Shown here: positions 35,342 through 44,800 of the stretch, one piece after another
Layout: every line of letters begins with the position of its first letter
Position numbering within the stretch: position 1 is the stretch's first letter
Source of the DNA: Flavobacteriales bacterium
GTDB taxonomy: Bacteria; Bacteroidota; Bacteroidia; Flavobacteriales_F; PHOS-HE28
NCBI GenBank assembly: GCA_019912395.1
Contig: JAIOIH010000055.1
Coordinates: forward strand, 1-64,000
Length of the DNA stretch: 64,000 nt
Direction: 5' to 3'
Made by a program: the position numbers and the translations under genes
Notes under the pieces: model-generated
What the model saw: the letters and a program-made list of their open reading frames with translations, nothing else
The model's database searches: none
What the model was told of the DNA's origin: nothing

Positions 35342-35920
35342 ATGAATTTGCATTCCGGATCTCTGGTCGTCGTTTTACTCACCCTGTCGGCTTGTGGTGG
35401 ATCACTTTCCTCCGCGGATGAAGCCGCCGCTCTTGAAAAGGGAGCTGCGATCACCGATGCTTCGTTCCAAGCCTTGAGCGAGAAGTTGCAGCAGGCCATG
35501 AAGCAGGGTGGCCCTGCGCATGCCGTGGATTTCTGTTCGCTCAATGCACAGGCCATGGTGGACTCGCTTTCCTCCGCACACGGTGCGAGCATTCGCCGCA
35601 CCAGCGATCGCATTCGGAACCCGCACGATGCACCCGTCAAGGGCGAAGCCGCCGTGCTACGGCAGATGCTCACGGAATGGGAAAAGGAGAACAGGATGAC
35701 CGATGTGCCTGCTCGGGTGGAACTGGAGGGCGACAGCCTGGCCTATTACCGACCGATCTTCATTAACTCGCCTGCTTGCCTGAAGTGCCATGGCATGCCG
35801 GGCTCTACGCTCGACAGCTCGGCACTTGCCGTGATCAGCGAACGCTACAAGGAGGATCGGGCGACCGGGTATGCCCTTAATGAGCTCCGGGGCATGTGGA
35901 GCGTCCGGTGGCAACGTTGA
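35342..35920 (+). CDS. DUF3365 (Tll0287-like) c-type haem lipoprotein
   Basis: The 192-residue protein has a lipobox (LVVVLLTLSACGG, Cys18), so it is exported and lipidated. A DUF3365 domain follows. The haem-attachment motif CLKCH is close to the C-terminus within NSPACLKCHGMPG. YYRPIFINSPACLKCH and RATGYALNELRGMWSV match the Tll0287-type fold, a haem-binding PAS-like domain suggested to sense redox or gas ligands. Genome context gives no partner. A consensus -7 box abuts the start codon. Confidence 0.88.
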   Translation: MNLHSGSLVVVLLTLSACGGSLSSADEAAALEKGAAITDASFQALSEKLQQAMKQGGPAHAVDFCSLNAQAMVDSLSSAHGASIRRTSDRIRNPHDAPVKGEAAVLRQMLTEWEKENRMTDVPARVELEGDSLAYYRPIFINSPACLKCHGMPGSTLDSSALAVISERYKEDRATGYALNELRGMWSVRWQR

Positions 35921-36222
35921 GGGACACCAGCATCAGGGCGGTTGTGCCTTGGACGGATCACGTGCAGGAATGAATATTGGCGTAGCGATCGCGCTGATCG
36001 GGGCGGGAACCCGGCCGAAACGGTTACCAGCAAAGGCGACCCTTGGCGTATCGATGAACAATCCCTTCTCCCCCGGGGGGATGGTCATCCACCCTCCCTG
36101 GTCCTGGCTGGGCTTATGGGTGGCCCTGGTGCCCATGGGGCGGCAGTACGATCGGCGGTGAGGGGTCGCGGTCTTTTCGGATCATCAATACCCCACTCCC
36201 GGTGAGTTTGGCCTACTGCGGG
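35921..36222. other. 302-bp gap without a supported gene
   Basis: The gap lies between the DUF3365 gene and the end of the Fic gene. A 63-codon plus-strand frame (35970-36161, MNIGVAIALIGAG...) is open, but it has no recognisable domain, no promoter and a composition that may be chance. No terminator hairpin with a T-run was seen for either flanking gene. Confidence 0.5.
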
Positions 36223-37188
36223 TCACTCACGGAGCGGTTTGTACCATGCGGTGCGTCCCGTGCCAATGCGCTCGAGCGATCCGGCGGCCACGGCTTCGGC
36301 CAGGTCCCTGCTCGCGGTGGCGGGCGAAAGCTCGGGGAAGTCGCGCCGATAGTCCTTCCGGGTAAAGCGCCCGTGGACCTTGGCCAGGAGGAAGGTTGAA
36401 ATGCGGTCCGCTCCCGAGAGCACGCTGCGCTCGCGGACCAGCAGCTCATGGAGGGCCTCGTCCATCCGTTCCATCATGTAGTTGATGAAACTTCCGCAGT
36501 CCTCCTGCCGATCGGCGAATTCCATGGCGGCGTAGTATCCGCTGCGACCGCGCTCGATGAAGCCCTCGAGCGGCAGAAAGGAGAACACGGGCCATTGGCG
36601 CATCAGCATCAGCTTTTGCCAGAGGCGGGCGATCCTGCCATTGCCTGCTGTGAACGGGCGGAGGTTCACCAGGCCGTAGTGCAATACGCAGCTGGTGATC
36701 AGCAGCGGGGCCTCGTCGTTCTCGGCAAAGTGCAGGAGCTGCTCCACTTGGCTGGAGATGTTGCCGCCCGCGGCCTTGCGCCGGCCGGGCCGGTTCCCGT
36801 ACACCACCTCCAGGGTCCCGGTGCGGTATTGGCCGGGGTCCAGCGCCAGCCCGTGCATCAGTTCGCCATGGGCAAGCCGGAGGTCCTGCCCCAGATATGG
36901 TTCAAGGGAGGGGAGCAGGTCATAGAGCCGGATCGTGTTCATCACTTCCAGTTCGGCGGAGTTGGACGTGTCGGGGGCGCGTCCATCGAGCAGTTCGGCG
37001 ATGGTCCTGCGGTCCAGGGGATTATCCTCCAAGGCCAGGGTGGCGTGGATGGTGCTGACCCGGTGGGCGCGCCGGAGCAGGGGAGAAGGATGGTGCAGAT
37101 GGGCGGCGTTCACTTCGCCCAAGCGTTCGGAGATGGAGGCCAGTAGGGTAAGCGTGCGAGGGGTGAGTGAATAGAGCGTGGGATTCAT
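36223..37188 (-). CDS. Fic-domain protein with degenerate active site and C-terminal wHTH
   Basis: The 321-residue protein has an N-terminal helical region with an inhibitory-helix-like motif TLALEDN (residues 50-56, pattern S/TxxxE). A Fic core and a C-terminal winged-helix domain (KDYRRDFPELSPATASRDL) follow. The Fic loop reads NLRPFTAGNGRIAR. The catalytic His of HPFx(D/E)GNGR is Arg177 and the metal-binding acid is Ala181, while GNGR is intact. The Arg codon is CGC at 36658-36660, one transition from CAC. AMPylation through the usual mechanism is therefore doubtful; a binding or regulatory role is possible. ATG 37188 is preferred to the TTG at 37212. A TACCTTTG box lies 21 nt upstream. 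Confidence 0.87.
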   Translation of the reverse strand: MNPTLYSLTPRTLTLLASISERLGEVNAAHLHHPSPLLRRAHRVSTIHATLALEDNPLDRRTIAELLDGRAPDTSNSAELEVMNTIRLYDLLPSLEPYLGQDLRLAHGELMHGLALDPGQYRTGTLEVVYGNRPGRRKAAGGNISSQVEQLLHFAENDEAPLLITSCVLHYGLVNLRPFTAGNGRIARLWQKLMLMRQWPVFSFLPLEGFIERGRSGYYAAMEFADRQEDCGSFINYMMERMDEALHELLVRERSVLSGADRISTFLLAKVHGRFTRKDYRRDFPELSPATASRDLAEAVAAGSLERIGTGRTAWYKPLRE

Positions 37189-37209
37189 AATGGTATCAAA
37201 TGAGGCTAT

Positions 37210-37217
37210 CAAAGGTA
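37210..37217 (-). promoter_or_regulatory. -7 box of the fic gene
   Basis: The minus strand reads TACCTTTG, an exact TAnnTTTG match, 21 nt upstream of ATG 37188. The -33 element is not obvious. Confidence 0.5.
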
Positions 37218-37389
37218 GTGTTCAAGTGGTCCGGGATGATTTCACCCAGATGATATCGAGCGGCGCGGGGGACGGCTGTTCAGCGGGAAATGCTTATGTA
37301 TCAACGGCTTTCTGCTGTTGGGAGGGTTGGTTCAGGGTCTGCGAGGGTCCACATCCAGAGGTATGGTAAAAGATTTTACCACACGGGTC

Positions 37390-37419
37390 TTGGATGAGAA
37401 GGGAAAAAACCTACATTTG
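37390..37419 (+). promoter_or_regulatory. promoter of the ribosomal protein supercluster
   Basis: TTG at 37390-37392 and TACATTTG at 37412-37419 are separated by exactly 19 bp, the best match in the window to the Bacteroidetes sigma-A promoter (TTG-N19-TAnnTTTG). A C follows the box, as often preferred. An A-rich stretch lies between the elements. The start site should be near 37425, giving a ~58-nt leader for rpsL. Confidence 0.85.
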
Positions 37420-37420
37420 C

Positions 37421-37457
37421 AGCCCGATTTTCGCCCGCATTAGCGGGTGTATCGGCT
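37421..37457 (+). promoter_or_regulatory. structured rpsL leader
   Basis: CGCCCGC (37432-37438) pairs with GCGGGTG (37443-37449) around the loop ATTA. Flanking AGCC-C-GAT (37421-37428) can pair with ATCGGCT (37451-37457) with one bulged C, although part of that left arm may lie upstream of the transcript start. It could stabilise the 5' end or be a target for S7/S12 feedback; the sequence does not show which. Confidence 0.5.
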
Positions 37458-37482
37458 GATAAACAGGACGAAACGGAGCTTC

Positions 37483-37869
37483 ATGCCAACCATTCAACAG
37501 CTGATCCGCAAAGGACGCAAGGCACCCACCTTCAAGAGCAAATCGGTGGCCTTGGCCGAGTGCCCCCAACGCCGTGGTGTATGCACCAAGGTGTACACCA
37601 CCACCCCGAAGAAGCCGAACTCGGCGCTTCGCAAGGTGGCCAAGGTGCGCTTGTCCAATAAAATGGAGGTGATCGCCTACATCGGTGGTGAAGGCCACAA
37701 CCTTCAGGAACACAGCATCGTGCTGGTGCGCGGCGGAAGGGTGAAGGACCTGCCCGGCGTGAAGTACCACATTGTGCGCGGTGTTCTGGACACTTCGGGC
37801 GTGGAAGGCAGGAACCAGCGCCGGAGCAAGTACGGTACCAAGCGCAAGAAGGAAGGTGCCAAAAAGTAA
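37483..37869 (+). CDS. rpsL: 30S ribosomal protein S12
   Basis: The 128-residue protein is the first gene of the str part of the cluster and forms part of the decoding site. [16 protein letters not shown] includes K43, and RVKDLPGV includes K88 and D89. These are the residues whose change gives streptomycin resistance, so the sequence is of the sensitive type. The ATG at 37483 starts the conserved MPTIQQLI; the in-frame ATG at 37447 would lie in the structured leader. rpsG follows after 18 bp. Confidence 0.98.
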   Translation: MPTIQQLIRKGRKAPTFKSKSVALAECPQRRGVCTKVYTTTPKKPNSALRKVAKVRLSNKMEVIAYIGGEGHNLQEHSIVLVRGGRVKDLPGVKYHIVRGVLDTSGVEGRNQRRSKYGTKRKKEGAKK

Positions 37870-37887
37870 CCATCGACAGAGAGAACG

Positions 37888-38352
37888 ATGCGTAAGAAAG
37901 CAGCCAAGCACACCACATTGCCCGACCCCAAGTACGGTCAGGTCCAGGTGACCAAGTTCGTGAACAACCTGATGTACGACGGCAAGAAGAGCCTGTCGTT
38001 CGATATCTTCTACAGCGCCATTGACATGGTGGCCGAGAAGACCGGCGAGGACGGCATGGAGATGTTCCGGAAGGCCATCGTCAACGTGACCCCCCAAGTG
38101 GAGGTGCGCAGCCGCCGCGTTGGTGGAGCGAACTTCCAGATCCCCCAACCGGTTCGCGAGAGCCGCAAGGAGAGCTTGGCGATGAAGTGGTTGATCGGGT
38201 ACAGCCGCAAGCGCAACGAGCGCAGCATGGAGCAGCGCCTCGCCAATGAGATCATGGCCGCCGCCAAGGAGGAGGGGGCCGCATTCAAGAAGAAGGAGGA
38301 AGTACACAAGATGGCCGAGGCCAACAAGGCCTTCAGCCACTTCCGCTTCTAA
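37888..38352 (+). CDS. rpsG: 30S ribosomal protein S7
   Basis: The 154-residue protein nucleates assembly of the 16S 3' domain and lines the E site. It matches the family over its full length, with [17 protein letters not shown] near the start and [19 protein letters not shown] in the beta-hairpin. It ends NKAFSHFRF, as usual for the short bacterial form. It sits between rpsL and fusA with gaps of 18 and 20 bp. In E. coli S7 represses this operon; no similar binding site could be identified here by eye. Confidence 0.98.
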   Translation: MRKKAAKHTTLPDPKYGQVQVTKFVNNLMYDGKKSLSFDIFYSAIDMVAEKTGEDGMEMFRKAIVNVTPQVEVRSRRVGGANFQIPQPVRESRKESLAMKWLIGYSRKRNERSMEQRLANEIMAAAKEEGAAFKKKEEVHKMAEANKAFSHFRF

Positions 38353-38372
38353 TTAAACAGCACAGGACCCAC

Positions 38373-40478
38373 ATGGCCCGCGACCTCAAATACACGCGCA
38401 ACATCGGCATCATGGCCCACATTGATGCCGGGAAGACGACCACGTCCGAGCGCATCCTTTATTACACGGGCCTCACGCACAAGATCGGTGAGGTGCATGA
38501 TGGCGCGGCCACCATGGACTGGATGGAGCAGGAGCAGGAGCGTGGCATCACGATCACCTCCGCAGCTACCACCACGGCATGGAAGTACCGCGGGAACGAG
38601 TACAAGATCAACCTGATCGACACCCCGGGCCACGTGGACTTCACCGTGGAGGTGGAGCGCAGCCTTCGCGTGCTGGACGGTGCAGTCGCTTTGTTCTGCG
38701 CCGTTGGTGGCGTGGAGCCCCAGAGCGAGACCGTATGGCGCCAAGCCAACAAGTACAAGGTGCCCCGCATCGGTTTCGTGAACAAGATGGACCGCAACGG
38801 TGCCGACTTCTTCAGTGTGGTGGGCCAGATCCGCAATCGCCTCGGGGCCAACCCGGTGCCCTTGCAGGTGCCCATCGGGGCGGAGGCCGGTTTCCAAGGG
38901 GTGGTGGACCTGGTGAACAACCATGGCATGGTATGGAACGAGGCCGACCAAGGCATGACCTGGACGGAGGTTCCCATCCCGGACGACCTGAAGGACACGG
39001 TGAAGGAATGGCGGGAGAAGTTGATCGAAGCGGTTGCCGAGAGCGACGACACGCTGATGGAGAAGTACTTCAATGATCCCGACAGTCTCTCCGAGGCGGA
39101 GATCATGAATGCCATTCGTGTGAGCACCATCAACATGAGCATTACACCGATCCTCTGCGGGTCGGCGTTCAAGAACAAGGGCGTGCAGACGATGTTGGAC
39201 GCGGTGATGGCCTACCTGCCCAGCCCGATGGACATCGAGGCGGTCACCGGTACCGATCCGGACACCGGCGAGGAGATCCTTCGCAAGCCCAGCGTGACCG
39301 AGCCGATGGCATCCTTGGCGTTCAAGATCGCCACGGACCCCTTCGTGGGCCGCTTGGCCTTCTTCCGCTGCTACAGCGGAAAAGTGGATGCCGGCAGCTA
39401 CGTGCAGAACATGCGCACGGGCCGCAAGGAGCGGATCAGCCGCATCTTCCAGATGCACTCCAACAAGCAGAATTCCGTGGACGTGATCGAAGCGGGCGAC
39501 ATCGGAGCGGCCGTTGGTTTCAAGGACATCCGCACGGGCGATACCCTCTGTGACGAGAACAAGCAGATCATCCTGGAGAGCATGAGCTTCCCCGAGCCGG
39601 TGATCGGCATCGCCGTGGAACCCAAGACCCAGGCCGACCTGGACAAGATGGGCCAAGCCCTTGCCAAACTGGCCGAGGAAGACCCCACGTTCAAGGTGCA
39701 TACCGACGACGAGACCGGCCAGACCGTGATCAGCGGCATGGGCGAACTGCACTTGGAGATCCTGGTGGACCGCCTGAAGCGCGAGTTCAAGGTGGAGTGC
39801 AACCAGGGAGCGCCCCAGGTGAAGTACAAGGAGGCCATCACCGGAACGGTGGAACATCGCGAGCTGTACAAGAAGCAGACGGGTGGTCGCGGCAAGTTCG
39901 CCGACATCCACGTGAAGATCGAGCCGCAGACGGACCCCGCGAAGACCGGCCTCGAGTTCATCGACAACATCAAGGGCGGCGTGATCCCGAAGGAATTCAT
40001 TCCGTCCGTGCAAAAGGGCTTCGCGGCCTCGTTGCAGAACGGCGTGCTGGCCGGCTATCCGATGGAAAGCCTGAAGGTGACGCTGTACGACGGCAGCTTC
40101 CACAATGTGGACTCCGACGCGTTGAGCTTCGAGATCGCGGCGAAGAGCGCCTTCCGCTCCGCAGTGCCGAAGGCGAAGCCCATTCTCCTGGAGCCGATCA
40201 TGAAGATCGAAGTGATCACTCCGGAGGAGAACATGGGCGACATCGTGGGCGACCTCAACCGGCGCCGCGGACAGATCCAAGGCATGGAGGACCGCAGTGG
40301 TGCGAAGGCCATCAAAGGCACTGTTCCCTTGAGCGAGATGTTCGGCTACGTCACCTCCCTGCGCACATTAAGTTCCGGCCGTGCCAGCAGCACCATGGAA
40401 TTCAGCCACTATGAGCAAGCTCCCAATAACGTCACCGAGGCCGTTCTGGCCAAGGTTCGCGGTAAAGTTTCAGCATAA
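38373..40478 (+). CDS. fusA: elongation factor G
   Basis: The 701-residue translational GTPase drives ribosome translocation. The G1 motif [15 protein letters not shown], the G2/switch [12 protein letters not shown], the G3 DTPGHVDFT and the G4 NKMDR are all present. Domains II-V follow, ending [19 protein letters not shown]. The length is normal. tuf, which usually follows fusA in proteobacteria, is missing; rpsJ comes next after 15 bp. In Bacteroidetes tuf normally lies elsewhere near secE-nusG. Confidence 0.98.
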   Translation: MARDLKYTRNIGIMAHIDAGKTTTSERILYYTGLTHKIGEVHDGAATMDWMEQEQERGITITSAATTTAWKYRGNEYKINLIDTPGHVDFTVEVERSLRVLDGAVALFCAVGGVEPQSETVWRQANKYKVPRIGFVNKMDRNGADFFSVVGQIRNRLGANPVPLQVPIGAEAGFQGVVDLVNNHGMVWNEADQGMTWTEVPIPDDLKDTVKEWREKLIEAVAESDDTLMEKYFNDPDSLSEAEIMNAIRVSTINMSITPILCGSAFKNKGVQTMLDAVMAYLPSPMDIEAVTGTDPDTGEEILRKPSVTEPMASLAFKIATDPFVGRLAFFRCYSGKVDAGSYVQNMRTGRKERISRIFQMHSNKQNSVDVIEAGDIGAAVGFKDIRTGDTLCDENKQIILESMSFPEPVIGIAVEPKTQADLDKMGQALAKLAEEDPTFKVHTDDETGQTVISGMGELHLEILVDRLKREFKVECNQGAPQVKYKEAITGTVEHRELYKKQTGGRGKFADIHVKIEPQTDPAKTGLEFIDNIKGGVIPKEFIPSVQKGFAASLQNGVLAGYPMESLKVTLYDGSFHNVDSDALSFEIAAKSAFRSAVPKAKPILLEPIMKIEVITPEENMGDIVGDLNRRRGQIQGMEDRSGAKAIKGTVPLSEMFGYVTSLRTLSSGRASSTMEFSHYEQAPNNVTEAVLAKVRGKVSA

Positions 40479-40493
40479 GTCGACCCATTAGTG

Positions 40494-40799
40494 ATGAACC
40501 AAAAGATCAGGATCAAGCTGCGGTCATACGATCACAACCTCGTCGACAAGAGCGCCGAGAAGATCGTAAAGACGGTGAAGAGCACGGGTGCCGTCGTCAG
40601 CGGCCCCATCCCACTGCCCACGCACAAGCGCATCTTCACCGTGCTGCGTTCCCCGCACGTGAACAAGACGGCACGGGAGCAGTTCCAGCTGTGCAGCTAC
40701 AAGCGGTTGATGGACATTTACAGTTCCAGCAGCAAGACCATCGACGCGCTGATGAAGTTGGAGCTCCCCAGTGGTGTTGATGTGGAGATCAAGGTCTGA
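40494..40799 (+). CDS. rpsJ: 30S ribosomal protein S10
   Basis: The 101-residue protein of the 30S head (also NusE in antitermination) begins [25 protein letters not shown] and contains the loop residues [26 protein letters not shown] at 40491 directly precedes the chosen ATG 40494. It opens the S10 part of the cluster, but no separate promoter is visible in the 15 bp after fusA, so it is probably read from the rpsL promoter. Confidence 0.98.
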   Translation: MNQKIRIKLRSYDHNLVDKSAEKIVKTVKSTGAVVSGPIPLPTHKRIFTVLRSPHVNKTAREQFQLCSYKRLMDIYSSSSKTIDALMKLELPSGVDVEIKV

Positions 40800-40848
40800 T
40801 GGACAAGGAAGGAAGACAGAAAGAGCATAGCCTCAACAACAAGAAGCG

Positions 40849-41466
40849 ATGAGCGGATTGATCGGAAAAAAGATCGGCATGACCAGCCTCTACGACGGGG
40901 ATGGCAACCTCTTGGGTTGCACTGTGCTGGAAGCCGGACCTTGCGTGGTGACCCATGTAAAGACGGTTGACAAGGATGGCTACAACGCCGTCCAGCTTGC
41001 CTATGGTGAGCGTGGCGAAAAGAACGCCACCTCCGCTGCCATCGGTCACTTTAAAAAAGCCGGCACCACCCCGAAGGTGAAGAGCCATGAGTTCAAGGAG
41101 TTCGTTGAGGAGCTGAAATTGGGCGACAAGGTGGACACCGACATCTTCCTGGAAGGAGGCTTCGTCACGGTGACCTCGGCCAGCAAGGGCAAGGGATTCC
41201 AAGGTGTGGTGAAGCGGCACGGATTCAGCGGTGTGGGTGAAGCCACCCACGGCCAGCACGACCGTTCCCGCGCCCCCGGCTCCTTGGGTGGTTCGTCCTA
41301 CCCTTCCCGCGTGTTCAAGGGGATGCGCATGGCCGGCAGGACCGGTGGCAACAAGATCACCACCGAGAATTTGCGCGTGGTGAAGATCGACAAGGAAAAG
41401 AACCTCATGGTCGTCCATGGCTCCATTCCCGGACCCAAGGGCGGTTACGTGATCATCTGGAAGTAA
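40849..41466 (+). CDS. rplC: 50S ribosomal protein L3
   Basis: The 205-residue protein binds near the 3' end of 23S rRNA and reaches the peptidyl transferase centre by a loop. It starts [20 protein letters not shown], and the signature [16 protein letters not shown] lies near residue 160. The 49-bp gap upstream is purine-rich and unstructured. rplD starts 2 bp after its stop. Confidence 0.97.
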   Translation: MSGLIGKKIGMTSLYDGDGNLLGCTVLEAGPCVVTHVKTVDKDGYNAVQLAYGERGEKNATSAAIGHFKKAGTTPKVKSHEFKEFVEELKLGDKVDTDIFLEGGFVTVTSASKGKGFQGVVKRHGFSGVGEATHGQHDRSRAPGSLGGSSYPSRVFKGMRMAGRTGGNKITTENLRVVKIDKEKNLMVVHGSIPGPKGGYVIIWK

Positions 41467-41467
41467 G

Positions 41468-42097
41468 ATGGAACTCGAGATCCACAGTGCGGACGGAAAG
41501 TCCACCGGCAAGAAAGCCAAGCTGAACGATGCGGTGTTCGGTGTTGAGCCGAACGACCACGCCATCTGGCTGGACGTGAAGCAGCACCTGGCCAATCGCC
41601 GGCAGGGCACCTCCAAGACCCTGGAGAAAAGTGAACTGAGCGGTTCCACCCGGAAACTGCATCGCCAAAAGGGCACTGGTGGTGCACGGAGGGGGTCCAT
41701 CAAGAGCCCCTTGCTGAAAGGTGGTGCACGCGTGTTCGGTCCCAAGCCGCGCGACTACCATTTCAAGCTGAACAAGAAGGTGAAGGACCTCGCTCGTCGC
41801 AGTGCGCTCACGCACAAGGCCAGGAACGGTGCCATCTCCGTACTTGACGGTACGGGCATGGACAGCAACAAGACCAAGGCCTACGCCGGCATGTTGCAGG
41901 CGTTCGACCTCGCCGGCCGCAAGGCATTGGTGGTGCTGGCCTCCAAGAACGACAACGTGTTGTTGGGCACGCGCAACATCCAAGGTGCCCGCGTGGTGGT
42001 CGCCAGCGAACTGAACACCTACGACATCATGAACGCCAATCGGCTGTTGATCGTCGCCGATGCGATCGCACCGTTGGAATCCACCCTCAGCAAGTAA
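41468..42097 (+). CDS. rplD: 50S ribosomal protein L4
   Basis: The 209-residue protein lines the exit tunnel. The N-terminal part (MELEIHSADGKSTGKK) is the Bacteroidetes type, and the extended loop KLHRQKGTGGARRGSIKSPL carries the conserved RQKGTGxAR motif. In enterobacteria L4 represses the S10 operon, but no equivalent leader was recognised here. It is closely packed between rplC and rplW. Confidence 0.97.
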   Translation: MELEIHSADGKSTGKKAKLNDAVFGVEPNDHAIWLDVKQHLANRRQGTSKTLEKSELSGSTRKLHRQKGTGGARRGSIKSPLLKGGARVFGPKPRDYHFKLNKKVKDLARRSALTHKARNGAISVLDGTGMDSNKTKAYAGMLQAFDLAGRKALVVLASKNDNVLLGTRNIQGARVVVASELNTYDIMNANRLLIVADAIAPLESTLSK

Positions 42098-42103
42098 CCC
42101 CCA

Positions 42104-42397
42104 ATGAGCAGCATCATTATCCGCCCCCTCATCACGGAAAAGATGACGGCCCAGAGCGAAAAGGAAGGCCGTTACGGATTCGTGGTGGACCGCCGGAGCA
42201 ACAAGGTCGAGATCCGCGACGCGGTGGAAAAGGAGTTCAACGTGAAGGTGACCGGCGTGCGTACGATGATCGTACGCGGCAAGGAGCGCACGCGCTACAC
42301 CAAGACCAACATCCTCCGCGGCAGCACCAGCACCTGGAAGAAAGCGATCGTCACCTTGGAGAAGGGTGAAAGCATTGATCTGTACAGCAATCTCTGA
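42104..42397 (+). CDS. rplW: 50S ribosomal protein L23
   Basis: The 97-residue protein sits at the tunnel exit and is the docking site for trigger factor and [23 protein letters not shown] and [22 protein letters not shown] match the family core. It lies 6 bp after rplD and 20 bp before rplB, in the standard order. Confidence 0.97.
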   Translation: MSSIIIRPLITEKMTAQSEKEGRYGFVVDRRSNKVEIRDAVEKEFNVKVTGVRTMIVRGKERTRYTKTNILRGSTSTWKKAIVTLEKGESIDLYSNL

Positions 42398-42417
42398 GCC
42401 TCGAACAAGCGAAGATC

Positions 42418-43254
42418 ATGGGAATCCGTAAAATAAACCCCGTTACCGCAGGCACCCGTCACAAGGTGGCCGTGGATTTCGAGGAGGTCACAACCAACAT
42501 CCCCGAGGCAAGCCTGCTTCGCGGACGTGTAAGGAAGAGCGGCGGTCGCAATCACAGCGGCAAGATGACCATGCGCTATATCGGTGGTGGCCATAAGCAG
42601 CGCTACCGCTTGATCGACACGAAGCGCGACAAGGTGGGCATTGCCGGTGTTGTGAAGACGATCGAGTACGATCCGAACCGCAGCTCCCGGATCGCGTTGA
42701 TCCATTACCCGGATGGGGAGAAGCGCTACATTCTGGCCCCGAGCGGGCTGAAGGTGGGGCAGGTGATCGTGAGCGGAAAAGGCGCTCCTCCCGAAGTGGG
42801 GAACGCGCTGCCGCTGAGCGATATCCCTCTGGGCACCTTGGTACATAACGTGGAACTTCAGCCCGGCAAGGGAGGTTCCTTCGCGCGCAGCGCAGGCACC
42901 TTCGCACAGCTGAACGCCCGTGAGGGGCGCTATGCCACGTTGAAGATGCCGAGCGGCGAAGTGCGCATGGTGCTGGTGAGCTGCATGGCCACCGTGGGTG
43001 CCGTGGGCAACGCCGAGCACATGCTCCAGCGCAGCGGCAAGGCCGGTCGCACCCGTTGGCAGGGCCGTCGCCCACGGACCCGTCCGGTGGTGATGAACCC
43101 GGTGGACCACCCGATGGGTGGTGGAGAGGGCCGCGCCTCCGGTGGCCATCCACGCAGCCGCAAGGGCCTTCTTTCCAAGGGCAAGAAGACGCGTGCGCCG
43201 AAGCGTCTTTCCAGCAAGTTCATTATTCAACGGGCCAACCACAAGAAGTCCTGA
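42418..43254 (+). CDS. rplB: 50S ribosomal protein L2
   Basis: The 278-residue protein is essential for subunit association and peptidyl transfer. It has [22 protein letters not shown] in the N-terminal part (only the core is quoted) and [14 protein letters not shown] near the C-terminus, which includes the conserved histidine linked to catalytic activity. Length is a few residues above the E. coli protein because of a longer basic end ([15 protein letters not shown]). Confidence 0.97.
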   Translation: MGIRKINPVTAGTRHKVAVDFEEVTTNIPEASLLRGRVRKSGGRNHSGKMTMRYIGGGHKQRYRLIDTKRDKVGIAGVVKTIEYDPNRSSRIALIHYPDGEKRYILAPSGLKVGQVIVSGKGAPPEVGNALPLSDIPLGTLVHNVELQPGKGGSFARSAGTFAQLNAREGRYATLKMPSGEVRMVLVSCMATVGAVGNAEHMLQRSGKAGRTRWQGRRPRTRPVVMNPVDHPMGGGEGRASGGHPRSRKGLLSKGKKTRAPKRLSSKFIIQRANHKKS

Positions 43255-43268
43255 TCACCAGATAGCAG

Positions 43269-43538
43269 ATGAGCCGTTCACTCAAGAAACCCCCTTTCGT
43301 CCACTACAAGTTGGCGAAGCGTGTGACCGACATGCAGCAGGCCGGCAAGAAAACCGTCCTGAAGACCTGGTCGCGGTCCAGCACGATCACCCCCGAATTC
43401 GTGGGATTGACCTTCGCTGTACACAACGGGAACAAGTTCATTCCGGTGTATGTCACCGAGAACATGGTAGGCCACAAACTGGGGGAATTCGCCCCCACGC
43501 GGACCTTCCGCGGCCACGCCGGCAACAACAGGAAGTAA
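43269..43538 (+). CDS. rpsS: 30S ribosomal protein S19
   Basis: The 89-residue head protein contacts S13 and the B1a bridge. [27 protein letters not shown] and [13 protein letters not shown] are the family motifs. It is 14 bp after rplB and 1 bp before rplV. Confidence 0.97.
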   Translation: MSRSLKKPPFVHYKLAKRVTDMQQAGKKTVLKTWSRSSTITPEFVGLTFAVHNGNKFIPVYVTENMVGHKLGEFAPTRTFRGHAGNNRK

Positions 43539-43539
43539 C

Positions 43540-43959
43540 ATGGGATCTCGCAAGAAAATAGCCGCGGAGAAGCGGAAGGAAGCCAAGAAGACCGTGGCGG
43601 TTGCAAGCCTGCGAAAGGAGCCCACCAGCCCACGCAAGATGCGCCAAGTGGCGGACAGCATCCGCGGGGTGGAAGTGGAGCATGCCCTGGGCCTGCTGCG
43701 CTACAGCACCCGCCATGCGAGCAAGCCGCTGGAGAAGCTTCTGATGAGCGCCATCGCGAACTGGGAAGCCAAGAACGAAGGTCGCAAGGCCGGTGACACC
43801 AAGCTGGTCGTGAAGACGGTGATGGTGGACGAGAGCACGGGCCTGAAGCGCATGCTTCCCGCACCGCAAGGCCGCGCCTACCGCATGGTGAAGCGCAGCA
43901 ACCACGTCACCCTGATCGTGGACACCGCACCCGAGGAAACCGCCGATAACAACGCATAA
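43540..43959 (+). CDS. rplV: 50S ribosomal protein L22
   Basis: The 139-residue protein has a ~20-residue basic N-terminal extension ([20 protein letters not shown]) before the conserved [20 protein letters not shown], a feature of flavobacterial L22. The tunnel-lining hairpin [12 protein letters not shown] is intact, the region where changes give macrolide resistance. The C-terminus is short and acidic. Its stop overlaps the rpsC start by one base. Confidence 0.97.
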   Translation: MGSRKKIAAEKRKEAKKTVAVASLRKEPTSPRKMRQVADSIRGVEVEHALGLLRYSTRHASKPLEKLLMSAIANWEAKNEGRKAGDTKLVVKTVMVDESTGLKRMLPAPQGRAYRMVKRSNHVTLIVDTAPEETADNNA

Positions 43960-44795
43960 TGGGACAGAAAGCACACCCGATCGGCCAACGCCTGGGCCTC
44001 ATCAAGGGCTGGGACAGCAACTGGTACGGCGGCGACAACTACGCCGACAAGCTGGTGGAGGATGAAAGGATCCGCCAGTACCTGATGGCCCGCCTGAAGA
44101 AGGCGAGCGTATCACGCATCATCATCGAACGCACCTTGAAACTGGTGACGGTGACGATCAATACCGCACGCCCCGGTGTCATCATCGGCCGCGGAGGCTC
44201 GGAAGTGGACAAGCTGCGCGAGGAGCTGAAGAAGTTCACCGGCAAGGACGTGCAGATCAACATCTTCGAGATCAAGCGCCCTGAACTGGATGCGCGCCTG
44301 GTGGCGGACAGCATTGCCCGCCAACTGGAGGGACGCATCAGCTTCCGCCGGGCGATGAAGATGAGCGTGGCCAGTTCCATGCGCATGGGTGCCGAAGGCA
44401 TCAAGGTGCAGGTGAGCGGTCGCTTGAACGGTGCCGAGATCGCCCGCACGGAGAAGTACCGCGAGGGTCGCGTGCCCTTGCACACCCTGCGCGCCGACAT
44501 CGACTTTGCCATCACCGAGGCCCACACCAAGATGGGACGCATCGGGGTGAAGTGCTGGATCATGCGCGGCGAGGTGTACGGCAAGCGCGACCTGAGCCCG
44601 AACCAGGGACAGGTGAAGGGACCCGGCGGCATGCGCATGGGCCCTGGTGACCGCCGCGGCGGTGAACGTCGTGGACCGGGTGCCGGTGGCGAGCGTCGCG
44701 GAGGCGGCGAGCGTCGCGGAGGCGGTGAGCGCCGTGGCCCCGGTGGCGAGCACCGTGGAGGAAGAGATCGTGGAGCTAACCGACCTAACAACTAA
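43959..44795 (+). CDS. rpsC: 30S ribosomal protein S3 with RG-rich tail
   Basis: The 278-residue protein forms the mRNA entry channel. The KH domain ([22 protein letters not shown]) and the C-terminal S3 domain ([25 protein letters not shown], core GAEIAR) are normal. From about residue 228 to the end there is a low-complexity tail built from [10 protein letters not shown]-type repeats (DNA 44641-44792), rich in Arg, Gly and Glu. E. coli S3 has 233 residues, so the tail is an addition. It may contact mRNA or rRNA at the entry site; this is inference. Confidence 0.97.
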   Translation: MGQKAHPIGQRLGLIKGWDSNWYGGDNYADKLVEDERIRQYLMARLKKASVSRIIIERTLKLVTVTINTARPGVIIGRGGSEVDKLREELKKFTGKDVQINIFEIKRPELDARLVADSIARQLEGRISFRRAMKMSVASSMRMGAEGIKVQVSGRLNGAEIARTEKYREGRVPLHTLRADIDFAITEAHTKMGRIGVKCWIMRGEVYGKRDLSPNQGQVKGPGGMRMGPGDRRGGERRGPGAGGERRGGGERRGGGERRGPGGEHRGGRDRGANRPNN

Positions 44796-44800
44796 GAACC

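Noticed and set aside
35970-36161. 63-codon small protein frame between DUF3365 and fic
   Set aside because: No promoter, no homology that I recognise, and odd composition (Pro/Trp cluster). Kept only as a remark in the gap entry.
38349-40280. 643-codon minus-strand frame opposite fusA
   Set aside because: It is an exact antisense shadow of a highly conserved gene. Stop codons are rare there because of high GC and codon bias. Its His/Gly/Val-rich translation has no domain.
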